This document shows positions 49,201 to 60,900 of a stretch of DNA of 64,000 nt, in pieces. The stretch's first letter is position 1. Each line of letters starts with the position of its first letter. Source of the DNA: Manihot esculenta (taxonomy: Eukaryota > Streptophyta > Magnoliopsida > Malpighiales > Euphorbiaceae). The notes beneath the pieces were generated by a model that had not been told where the DNA came from, did no database searches, and saw only the letters and a program-made list of their open reading frames with translations. Location of the stretch: contig NC_035178.2 in assembly GCF_001659605.2 (NCBI RefSeq), positions 4,369,734-4,433,733 on the forward strand. Direction: 5' to 3'. Both the position numbers and the translations under genes were made by a program.

Positions 49201-51453
49201 AAAAATCTTAAAAAGTGAACGATCCCGATCAAGTTCTTATTGAGTCGAGTTTCCGATAAAATGGAAAGGAAAAAGGATATTAGATTTGGATATTGAACAG
49301 AAAGGGAATATAAAAGAAATTAGTGTGTATAATTCTGACCATACAGGCTATATTGGGATATATAAAGATGTAAATAGTTAGAATACCCGTGAAAATTAAA
49401 CTATTCGGAATCGAATTTGATTAAAAATTAAATTAATCGATTCGTATCAAACCCGAACCCCTTTAGTTTTATATATTTTAATTAATAATTTATATAAAAA
49501 ACATTTTTTACTAATAATTTTCATTTAAAAAATTCAATATTTCTAAAAAATATTTAAATTTTAATTTTTAAATAAAAATATATAAATATTATTATAAAAT
49601 ATTTTTTATATTAAATTAATTATTTATATAGATAGGTTACATAAAATTCCAATTAGATCTTAATTCGCAATAGATATTATTTTTTAAATTTGAACTTATT
49701 TCGAATCCAATTATGACTGTTCAAATACATCCTATTAGGATTCAGTACCATCCCTAGGTAGAACTCTGATTTGAACAGCATCCTAGGTTCTTTAATTAAC
49801 AGCAAATCTAAATCTAAATAGAAAAAAGAATTCACATAAAAGCAAAGCATAAGCTTGAATATCAAGATCACCAGGTATGTTATGTAATAGCACATAGCAC
49901 AAACCTACAGACTCGAGATTTATTCCAAAGTACATAGATTTTAGCAAGCAAAACCCTAATAAAAATAATTTCTGTCAGTGAATAAAAAAAAACACATACC
50001 CATTAGTTTAGTGAACGTGTAATATCATGATTGTTTAGGGCATGTAAGTGCGTTTTTGTACTTCTTGGTTTGCTCCCACGTAGATTTTGGGAAGATATAT
50101 ATGTATATAAAATACGACAAAATCCACATTCTCGTACTATAAACTCGTGATTAGGGTTTGCTAATCTGCGACTTGCGACTGTTGGGTCAGGCTTGGTTCT
50201 CAAATCCCTTCTGCCTCGCAGAGTTGCTAATTAATCTCCTTATTATTGGAAGGCGTAATCTCAGTCAAAGTATGTCTATTTGTTGACGGAAGCTAATTGC
50301 TAGAGGATGTGGATTTACCAATATGGATTATCGGGCAATTGGACTACTGACTACCAGTTCCTGAGCTGAACCAGTCAGGTCAATTTAAACCCATCTCTGC
50401 AAAAGCCAGAATTTTTTGAATTCTTCTGTTCCTTCCCATGACAGGCAAAGCCAAGTTAATTCTTAATCTCTCTTAAAATATATTTGTGTCTTTACTGACA
50501 AAGTTCTTTGGTTGAGAAGATGAATATCTAAGGTACGTGAAGATGGAAGGGAGAAAGTACCAGAGTTGAAGATTCGCAAGGGACCATTGCAGATCATATT
50601 TAGCTGAGTTTCGATTCTTCGCATGAAATCCATGGCTTCTTGAATGGGTCTTGTAAGCTCTTCGCGGTACTTCACCAGCATGTCGCAGTAAGCCTCCTGT
50701 TTATCGATCCAAAGAACTAATGAATCCCAAAAACCAAATGCACTAAGATCTTATGTCGACTATAAAAAAAAAGAGGGGGAATAAAACACTTCGATTAGGT
50801 AATAATATAGGTTAATCAAGTGCTTCACGATTCACCATAAACTGATCTAGTTCTGGGTCCTTCGAGGTGTCCCTGGAACTGACTGAAGATCGTTGCTTTG
50901 TGTGGAACTCCAGGCGAGCAGCTGCAAGCCGACCTGCTACTTCAGGCGGAGCTCCCACCTAGACATTCAGGGAGACAGCGAGAGAGAGCGAAAGTTACTA
51001 AAATGAATTATGAAGGAAATAAATCTTTCGCCATTAAACTTTGTCGTCTTCTCTTATCCCTACCTTTTGGCAGTCCATATAGGCTTCTAAGAGGTTAGAG
51101 TACTGAGGGTGGGCTATGATCTTGGCTTTGATTGCTTCCACTTCACTGGAGCTTTCATTCCCTTGCTGTTGATTAAGTGCTTGATGCGCTCTCAATAAAG
51201 GGTAGTGATCAAATTTTGGAGCATGTTGGGAAGTGCTGGCTTCTGTCTTCACTATAGGATGTGCTTCAGGTTGGAAACATTCACTTGATTGAAGATGGAA
51301 AGAACTTAAAGGCATCTGGGTCTGCTGATTGCTCACGTTTGAGCCACTACTTGTTCTCCCATAGGGAGAAGAATTAGGTGCAAGGACTGTTGGAGCATAC
51401 AAGAAATTTCCCCTTGGAGTTGTGTTCTCATTCATTTGACTATACTCGTCCAT
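46267..51453 (-). CDS. KNAT1: class I KNOX homeobox protein, KNAT1/BREVIPEDICELLUS type
   Basis: Five exons, 51453-51064, 50958-50836, 50696-50561, 46804-46551 and 46470-46267, give 368 residues (Arabidopsis KNAT1 is about 398). The domains are KNOX1 (about 105-145, [20 protein letters not shown]), KNOX2 (about 160-210, [15 protein letters not shown]), ELK ([15 protein letters not shown]) and a TALE homeodomain with WPYPS and [16 protein letters not shown]. The tail ends [15 protein letters not shown], as in KNAT1. Such proteins keep meristem cells undifferentiated and shape stems and inflorescences, with BELL partners in the nucleus. The third intron, within the ELK upstream region, is 3.76 kb and carries repeats and telo-box motifs. 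A 5'-UTR intron (about 51454-51797) is possible. It lies next to a GH10 gene, as in Arabidopsis. Confidence 0.96.
48660..49215. repeat. GAGCTCG-type repeat in KNAT1 intron 3
   Basis: AT-rich DNA with AAGTTCGATCTCAATTC-like blocks on the left leads to a GC-richer part with repeated CACGAGCTCGTTGGCAAGCT and GAATCTAAACGAGCT motifs. This pattern is known from common plant non-autonomous repeats. It carries no coding frame. Confidence 0.45.
49365..49755 (+). repeat. copy 3 of the inverted-repeat element, in KNAT1 intron 3
   Basis: It starts AGATGTAAATAGTTAGAATA and CCCGTGAAAATTAAACTATT, and continues with TTTTATATATTTTAATTAAT, the long AT tract and TTATATAGATAGGTTA, ending CAGTACCATCCCTA. The block order is that of the element at 726-1286, in the same orientation, with many substitutions. 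Confidence 0.65.
49951..49959 (+). promoter_or_regulatory. telo-box (AAACCCTAA) in KNAT1 intron 3
   Basis: AAACCCTAA is a perfect telo-box. In Arabidopsis this motif, together with GA repeats, recruits Polycomb complex 2 to developmental genes. KNOX genes are known Polycomb targets. The function here is inferred from position only. Others lie at 50151 and 51518. Confidence 0.45.
50151..50159 (-). promoter_or_regulatory. telo-box (AAACCCTAA on minus strand) in KNAT1 intron 3
   Basis: TTAGGGTTT on the plus strand is AAACCCTAA on the gene's own strand. It lies 192 bases from the telo-box at 49951 and about 400 bases downstream of exon 3. Confidence 0.45.
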
Positions 51454-51517
51454 CTATCAACAAACCCAGGTGAGGCAAACAACACAAATGCTTGAAAATA
51501 ATTGAAGCAAATCCCAA

Positions 51518-51526
51518 AAACCCTAA
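51518..51526 (+). promoter_or_regulatory. telo-box in the KNAT1 5' leader region
   Basis: AAACCCTAA lies about 65 bases upstream of the KNAT1 ATG (gene on the minus strand), with a related AAACCCTAG about 25 bases farther. A GA-rich run sits at about 50971-50990 near the exon 2 border. Confidence 0.45.
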
Positions 51527-54500
51527 AGCTAAGAGCTACAAAGACGCAAAAACCCTAGAAACTCTGGGGTTCAAGTCATCTACAGTCAAAGAGAAACTTG
51601 ACGTTGATCTTTTAGCTTTGGTATCTGATTATAAGAGTCATCACTGATTGGAATTGGGAATCAAATTTCACTTAGCAGCGTTAGGGAGGCCTTGAATTGA
51701 AGTTGCACCAAGACATGGACATGTTAAGACGAGAGGGTAAGAAAAAAACCAAATCGGAAAAAGGAAAAAAAAAACAACAGAAAGGAGCGATCTTACACGA
51801 TGGTGAAGAGAAGGCGAAGGTGAACAAGTGTAGCTGAGCCGGAACAAGCAGAGGGCTGTGAGTTACTTGGGTGGGTGACAAGACATTGTTTATTGATAGA
51901 AAAAGAAATATTTGAAAATTATAAAGGCAAAGAAAGCCAAGAGATAAGGCAACTCGATTTATAGATTTTTTTTTTTTAAATTATTTTATCTCACTCCTTT
52001 TTATTTATTAATTATTATGGCCCTTTCTTTCACGGACTCTCTAAATTTCCACCCTATTTTTGTATGCTTTTTTGGGATTTTGCACTTGACATTCTGTTCC
52101 TTTTACTCGCTTCCCTGTTCGACCAAAAACATGGATAAAAGACCATTAGCATTAGCCGTAGTCATAGATTGTGTAGTTTTATCATTCACCGTCTGATTTG
52201 CCTCTTACCTAATCCACGGCTATTTATAGCATGCTTAACGCTATAACTAACAAGATATTATATAAAAATAATTAAATATGTTGTTATATTTTTATATATT
52301 TATATTTTAATCCATGTCAATATTTTAGAAAATTATTCAATTTACGAGAAATGATGTATATACACATAGTATATTGTACAATTTAATCAAGAAATAAGGC
52401 TAATTAATTGACCAAATTATTGCATATTGCATGAAAAAATGAGTTGATTTGATTTAGTGGTAATTAAATGCTTAGCTAAATGAGGAAGGTTTTTATTATT
52501 CACAATAATGCTCCAATGATCTTTGAGAATCTTAAATTCATCTATTGGGACATTTGCCAAACCGCTACAAATTAAATCAACGACAACACACTTTTGTTTG
52601 GTGCACTAATCACATGTTATACTTTTTTCTTTTTTGAGTTACTACCTCTTCAATGTATGAATAAAACCTCACGAAATTTTATAAATTATGTATAATAATT
52701 GTATTATATCCATTGATCAATTTAAATTACGTACTCTTTCTTTTTATAAATTAATAGAAATTATTAGAATATTTTTTTAGGTAGTATTTAATGTTTTAAT
52801 TAATTCAAAATATTAAAAATAGTAGTAAGTATAAAAATTGTATTCAATTTTTTTTTAACACGAACCCAAGTTTATAATATATTTTTTAGAAAGTTTATAC
52901 ATTTAAAAGTATAACAAAATGTTAAAAAAAACTAAAATAATTTGATAAATTAAAACGCTAAAGTCGAATTTCTGAAAATCTTTAAACAAAAGCATAACAT
53001 AATAAAACTTGATAAAAAGTAGCAAACACTTTTTAATATTAAAAAATGCATTATTTTCAACCACCAACAATAATAAATAATTATTTATTAAGAAAGGAAA
53101 AATAAATTAATGAAAGGAGCTAAGCTAAGAATGAGGTCATATAATGTAGGAGAATAGATATATATAATAATAATAGAAAGATCCGTATATGAGCTAAGAG
53201 TACGAAATTTCAACGGTAAACAGTGAAAAGAGTCCTATGCCATTTTCTGACAACAAAGTACTGTTTGTGAAGACCTGTACCACGTGTGTTCTACACATGC
53301 ACACACTCAGACGAGAGATAAAGAGAGAGAGATCAATATATATGGTCTCTGCAAACTGCAACGAGGTATTGCAGGCGGGCGGCATCCATGTATCCCCTCC
53401 GCTCCCATAAAACAAATGGGCAAGGACCCACGGCAGCAGCAGCAGCAGCAGTGGAAGAGCTTTGTTTCACCCCCGAGAGTCGCGCGCTATAAAGAGCTGC
53501 GTGGTGGGGGTCGGCCAATAAGATTCTAAAGGGGTTGGTTTTTTTTTTTCTTTTTTCGCTTTTTCGTCTCTTTCACTGCCGAGGATTGGACATCTCCAAC
53601 TCACAGTAAAGTGAACAGAGAGTCACTCAGACTTCAGTCAAGCTCTCTGCCTCCTCTTCGCAACTTCCCTATGCATTTTGGCATACTATGTCCATCACTC
53701 ACTGCCCCTCATGCCCCAGTTATTAAAACCCACTTCTTGCTTGTCTCAGATTATTAACTACCTGTTATTAAGACCACAGAATTGCTAGTAATATTTATGA
53801 TAACTCAAACATCCACATAAACCTTATTAATCACTTATTCTAACAACTATATCTTTTAGTTGACGGTTGCAGAGGAACTTACCAATAATAACGTAGCATA
53901 ATCTTCAAGATTACGTAATGGGCAATGTGGGACAGAGACACAGTAGATCAAAGTTTAACATTCTAAAAATATCTTAAAACACTAAATTAAGCAAAACAGT
54001 GAAAAAGGTTAAGGAGAATCCAAAGGGGAAAGGGATAAACACGTTTTAATTACGTGTAATCTAACATGAATTTGCTAAAATCAATTATAATAAGAATAAT
54101 TAAGCCCTATATATATCTATCCAGCTGCTAAGCATTTCTTTTTCTAAAATAATATAACCAACATAAAGGCAAAGCTAAAACAACTGTCATTTGCTTTAAT
54201 TAGGTTAAAATATTCCTCTTTTTTTGTAATTGCTAATCAATGGGAAAAAGAGGTTAAGATGTCATAAAGCATTTTGTCAATAAAGGGTATTTTTTATTTT
54301 TTATTTTTTATTTTTAAAAAAATAGATGCAACCAAAACTATTTTTACCACTACGTACTTGACTAAAGTTTTGTAACGGCTATTAGCATTACTCACTTACA
54401 CTGTGTCATCACTTGCATGCAATTGATTAGCATTATATGAAAAGTTCTCCCTCATCGCTTTTTGTTGCCTTTTAATTCATTTTTTTAATTAAATAAAAAA

Positions 54501-56184
54501 AAGCTTTTTCTAAAGTTTTTCTATTTAATTATCAAAACTTAATTAACTTACAAACATCTTCCTCTTGCAATATAAAACTCTCTTTGGTCTATATTGATTT
54601 TTGGGTAAAAAAAAATTTACAATTATTAAATATTAAAATTTAAATGGATTATTTAATAATTTAAAAGCTAACCCATTTATTTGATATACTAGATAATTAA
54701 CAGTAGAGAATCTCTTCCTTTTCTAAGGCTTGGGTGTTACACCATCATCATGTAGGCAACTATAAAAATAATTTTTTTTTTTTCCAAAAAATACCCACTT
54801 GATGTTTTCGATTTAAGCTAATAGATCATTGCCACATTTTTCACCTGGCACTGCAAAAACTTGACTGTTAACAACATTACTTGAAGGCCTTCACTGTAAT
54901 GGCAGCTGCCTTAGCTTGAGAATATGTATCAAAGAGACAACAAATGATAATCATGAAGAAAATTGAAAATTATAGATAGAATCTAAAGGTCATAATGATC
55001 ATAACATTCCGAGTGTCTACAAAAGTTTGTCACTTTTATTCTAAGCCAAACTCCATAAAATCCTCTCATTGAATTATTGTCTCAAGTTATGAGATCATTT
55101 TTTCTGTACAACAATGTTAGAAAAAAAAATGTGAAGATATTCTAAACCTAATAATTGATTGTATTGATCCACATCACTTCATTTTCAATTAAAAGGATTT
55201 GCACCTGGATAACAACGCTAACTGTTCTTTTTCTTTTTTTTTCCCTCCCCATTTTCATTCTGCTTAGAAGCTTCAATCCAGGATTTGATCATTATTAAGG
55301 TATTTATAACTAATTGATCATCTATATGTCTTTTAACGATTAATTTTCAATTAGGGTTCGAATTCAATCTCTCTGAAATTTAAAAATGATTTCAATATTA
55401 ATAGTTGAAGCTATTAATAGTCATTTATATATTATTTAATTTAAAAGATATATATTTTAAAATAAAAAATTATTTCTTTTATAAAGAATTAAATTTTTTA
55501 AAAAATAATTTGATTGAATTAAAGGAAGTTGCTTTATATATGTCAAGAAAGAAGGAGTCTTGATTTTTGAAAAGTTAAGATCTATATTTAATCAAACAAT
55601 TAAAGCTTTAATAATTTATGAGAAAAAATGAACTTTTTGAGCAAATTTATTTACCACTAAACTAAAATTTTGATTGCATATCATTTAAATTGTTAAAATA
55701 ATTTATAATGCATTTAATATTACCGTGCAAACTATTAATAAAAGAAAACATATATGACCAATATTAATATTAAGAAATTGTAAGGGCTATGAGTTAATTG
55801 AAGGGTTAGTGTTTCGATAAAAAAAAAAATTAAAGGGTTAGTGATCCATTCAAAGTGAGAGAAGAGAGAGAGACAGAGAGAAAGGCAGCAGGGCAGAGGC
55901 GAAGACAGAAATACTACCACTGATGACTGAACTCAACTTAACATACCAGAAAGGAGAAACACCGCAAACAAGTTTATTATATTATACAAGGAGAAAAAAA
56001 AAAGACTAATTTCACTTTTTTTTTATTAAATGGTGATGATCAGATCGACCGAGTGGGGCATGGGTTGGGTCCCATGCAGAGTTGTCGTTAGATCAGGTGG
56101 AGAGGCGCGCGAAAACAGCGCGGGCGCTGTTTTCCGATGCACTGTACATCCTAACTCAGCGGCAGATGACCCCACTCATTTTTA

Positions 56185-56665
56185 GGGATGGTGATGGGAA
56201 TATTTATCTGATTAAATTTTAATAAAATAAATTTGAATCATTATAATTAAATTTAAAATAAATTTAAATTTTAAAAAATAATATTTATTATGAATTCAAA
56301 TCAAATTTAAATTTTATGTATATAATATTTACTATTTAAATGTGTTTATATCAAATTAAAAAATGTGTTTATATAGATAATTAATTTAATATAAAAATAT
56401 ATTTTATAATATTTTTTTTAAAAATGATATTTTTTAAATGAAAATTATTAATAAAAAATATTTTTTATATTAATTACTAATTAAATATATATGAAATTAA
56501 ATAAATTTACATTTTATTTAAATAATTATAATTGATAAATTTAAATAATTTAAATTAATTTTTAATTAAATTTAAAACGATTTAAATATTATTTATATAA
56601 ATTAAATTAAAATTTTTTAAGAATTTAATTTTCGCAATACCTGCCCGTTTATGCCCTTACTCCTC
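56185..56665 (-). repeat. copy 4 of the inverted-repeat element, reversed
   Basis: It begins TAGGGATGGTGATGGGAATA, the reverse of the right end at 726-1286. It continues with the AT-rich core in reverse order (including TTTATATAGATAATTAATTT) and ends near TTCGCAATACCTGCCCGTTTA, related to the reversed left end. Confidence 0.6.
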
Positions 56666-57995
56666 CGTCTTCGATGTACTCTAAATTTTCACATCTTATT
56701 TTAACATTTCAATTTAAAAGTAAAAAATGGGTCCCACCCAATCACATCAAACGTTAACTCCTTATTGACGTTTGTGATTGTGACAGTGACAGAGACAGCC
56801 ATGTAACTATGCACCCATGTGGGAGTCGGGCCCCATTGTAACCCTAGTTTTTCAGACAGGGATGGGACTGTTTTGGGGTCATCTAATACTATCACCGATG
56901 GTTTGGTCTTCGTTTTATATTTTCACTTCCTCCTCCTTCTTCTTCTTCGTCCTGCTGCCAATGACTCTTACTTAACATCAGTTAGATGGTGGGAGCATAT
57001 CACAATGACGTGTCAGTCTCCTGAGGGTCCCTTCTTTTAGATGATTTTGTCGTAAATCTATATATTTTATTTTATTTTTAGGGGTTATTGTATAAGTTTG
57101 AAAAACTTGAACATGATGTTGATTTCCAGGCATCGGTCCATTTGTGAATGATTAGATGCTTAATTTGACGAGCCATATGATGATATTCATGTTGGCTTAA
57201 GCGGTTGTTGCTTTTCATCAAGAACAACTTTTTAATTAACTTACAGGCTAATCCTAATTAACGGTGGAAGTGTAAGAATGGGAGGAAAATTAACTTAGTA
57301 TTATTTTATTACATGACGGGCTGCTGCTGCTACTGCTACTGTTTCAGAGTTGGAAAAAGACTATTTTAGTTGTTAGGCAACATGGGTTTTGATTGATAAG
57401 ATGATAGAATCTACAAACATATCAAATATGGTCCCAGTTTCTCTATGAACACACCTAACTTTACTCTTAGCTTCAACATAATTGGACTGATAGTCTATTT
57501 TCAATCCCCGTCTGTGTTTCATTGCACTTCATCTCGACCATGAGAGCTAAGCTTTCTTGTTCCATAACAGGATTCATAAATTGACATCAGTCTGCTTGTC
57601 TCTCAAGCGCCGCACTTATGGGTAGCAGCAGCCAGAGTGGCTTGGACATGGGTCTAGTGCTTTGGACTACGGCTACTTGGACATCTATAGGGCTAAGACA
57701 TGGGCCTCCCTCGACTAAAAAAAGTCTACAGTGAATAGGTCTTCCCATACCAAAGAATTCAAGCAAAAGAGAATACAATGTTACAACGAAGCATGACATT
57801 TTTATTCCTCGTTTATGCTGTTACATTGAAGATACAAATGGAACTTTTTTAGTTTTTAGTGAGGGTGAAATGTTTGAATAGACCATGTGAATGATCATGC
57901 TTATTTATTCCGATTTATTTACACCAGTTTTTGATATCAAGAGAAACGTAATTTACCTTTTCAATACGTTCATCAGCAATCACATACTTTAGGAC

Positions 57996-60900
57996 TTACT
58001 TCAAGTCTATGTTTACCACCAGTGGAGTGTCGCCCTTATCAACAACAAATGTTTCTGTAATCTTCTTGGAATGAGTAACAATTTCCACCTTGTATGTCCC
58101 ATGAAATCCTCTAAATGAGAATTCTCCTTGCTCATTAATACGCCCATGAGAACCAGTTAGCCACTCTTCTTTAAGAGCAAGATATCTTTTACCAGCTTCA
58201 TTGAGTTCACCCTCCGCATTAACCAAGTGAGCGTTGTCTCGGCTCATGAACAACTCCCAAAATCCCCAGAGCATAATGCCTTCCACCGCAGGATGAGCAT
58301 AAGCTTCTCGAAGCATGACCTCCAAATCATCCCCTCTAACATACTCATTAATGGAAGACACGTCAAGCTCTGTAAACCAGATTGGTAATCCAAGAATTCC
58401 CAATTTATCAAGAGCAGAAGATACAATAGGCCCAACTGGACTGTCGATGTGTCCTTGAATTCCAATTCCTCCAACAGGTGCACCTTGTTCTTGCAAGTCA
58501 AGAATCTGTGTAATATACTTTTCTGGACATGATCTGGTGTCATCTCCATCCTCAACATGGTAATCATTCACAAAGAGGGTGGCCGATTGATCAAGTTGAT
58601 TTGCAGTCTTGAACATGTTTGCTCGGATATCTTTACCCAACCGATCTTGATAGAATGATCCATGCAACATCTCATTGTTCACATCATAATGCATAAACTT
58701 TCCCTTGTACCGAGTGAGTAGGCCTGTTAGACGATTTTGAACAGCCGTCATTAAGTCATTTTTGTTCAGAGCTTTAATCCATGGCTGGACTGTGCCTTCC
58801 ACTTCCCAGAAGATACAGTGGCCACGGGTTTCTATTTTGTTTTTGACACAAATATCCAACATCTCATCAGCATCCCTGTAGTTGAAGTTACCTTGCTGTG
58901 CCTCTGTCCAATACCATTTCAGTTCATTTCCAAACACAGCCCAGTTGAAATTTTTCACGAAGAAACTAACAAAATCTTCATTATCTATGTTTGTCCTGCT
59001 TATGCATGTACCAAAAGGGAAACTGTTTTGTGTTTGATTGACTTTAACCAATGTCCCATGTAAACTGCTTGCATCCACACCAGAGAATTTCAGGATAACG
59101 TTGCGCTTACGGATCTGCATTGCAGAAAGGTAATAAATTTTCAAATTATAGATGATGTGGTAAATAGGGAATTCAATTAGTCAAGTAAATTTAATTGCCC
59201 AGTTTGATTACCACGCTCAAATTAGGCATGCTTAGGTGCCAAATGCTTTAATATTACTTGGTGAGTAAGTATCAATGAAGTAAAACAAGCTCTGCTACTA
59301 AATTGATGTAGAACAAGCTCTGACGCCAAATAAATGTAGAACCATAAAATTATGGGGAATAAGGGGGGAAAAAAAAATTCAAAGGGCAGAGAAAAACATT
59401 CTCAATTCGTAGAGAAACACAGTTCACAATTTATTAACTCAAAGCAATTGTCAATCATATAAAATATCGGTCAAACGTGTAGAGAATTTAAGCCTATATA
59501 TAGAGTATTGATAATCCTACTAACATAAGGATTAGTAACCCTTAATCCAACACTAACTGAGAATCACAAATCACAAAAAATCTTAAATAAAATAAAAACA
59601 ATACTTTCTATACTTCTTCTTAAAACAAGTAATCATAATATCCCAAGTATTTCCTAAAATTAAATTTCCCAGTAAGAAATCATGTTGACTAATTTCAAGT
59701 ACTTCAGTGTATGAAACAAATTATTAATTTATTGTCCAAAGAAGCACAGGAAGCAGTTATCTGAGTATTTACTATTAGGCTGCATCTAACCAGTTTGAAT
59801 TGTGCAATAGAACAGGAAATGTTTTTGGTGTTAATTAGGTAAATAATTAATTAAGCACCATGGAAACTATAGCAGCCTACCTTGTCAGTTTGCCTCCTCA
59901 AATGTTTGAATCGTGCCTCTCGGTCAACAGGGAAAATTTGAAGCCCAGCAACCATTAAGTCAACACCTGGAGCAGGACCTTGGACATAAACCATGACCTT
60001 AGAAGGTTGTTTCTCAATTCTAAAGGACCCACCAATTTCATGCCATCTGTTATCGCTAATCTCAACTTGTCCCCCATTGACCCATTGGCTATCCACTCCA
60101 AGTGCAACATTAACATTTTGAGGACCAGTTGCTCCAGAACTGATCTTAACCCAAGCAGATACCTGGTATGTCAAAAGGAGCTTGATATTATCCGTGATCA
60201 TCTGAGCAGGGCCCATCCAAGTCTGTGTGCGTTTAGTGACCAGGATGTAACGACCACTTAAAGGTTCATAAGGTCCAAGGGAGTCCCTTGCCATTGGAGG
60301 AAGTATATATGGTGAACCAGTTGCAACGCTAAGATTGCAGTTACCAAGAGGAAACCACCCATTGGTTCCATCGCTCAAATTGCTATTCTGAATTATATTA
60401 ACTCCATAAGCAGGATTCTGCAAAATAAATACCATATTCTAGTGCTTCAGACCCTTCTATTCAACTGACTAATGCAGCCATCAGAATTCCAGTGAGCTTG
60501 AAATATGTATTAAAAAAAATGTAAAAGAACTTGACACTGAAATTAATTACCTGACCAATTTCTATTGCATTAAATCCTTGCGATCTTCAATAATACATTC
60601 AAAAAATAACAGGTGCATAAACTGAAGAAAACTTTAATATTTAGATTACTCAATTCAACCAACCTCAATTGCTGGAGGAGGTGAAGGAGGTATTTTCTCG
60701 GCATGCTTTACAACCAAACTATTGACAAGAATATCAACACCTGCAGGTGGACCTTCTAGGTATATAACTACTCTTTTAGGGTTCCCATTCAAGAGGAACT
60801 TTCCTTGCAGCTGTACCCAGTCCTTATCTGTTGCCTGCAAACTGCAGACCAAAAAAGGTTGTATTGAATGCAGTTCAAGAAAATGCGAAGGAGATGATTA

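Larger units (their letters stand above)
51454..57995. other. intergenic region between KNAT1 and the GH10 gene
   Basis: The left end holds the KNAT1 5' leader (pyrimidine-rich, possible intron with donor GT|GTAAGA near 51797) and promoter. At 53270-53650 a GC-richer, non-repetitive stretch with a CAG repeat (about 53432-53452), a TATA-like CTATAAAG (53488) and CCAAT looks promoter- or transcript-like but has no coding frame. A copy of the inverted-repeat element lies at about 56185-56665. The 3' UTR of the GH10 gene is at the right end. Confidence 0.55.

Noticed and set aside
55321..55400. second pol III B-box-like sequence (AGGGTTCGAATTCAATC)
   Set aside because: No A-box at the right distance and no tail, so it was not called a SINE.
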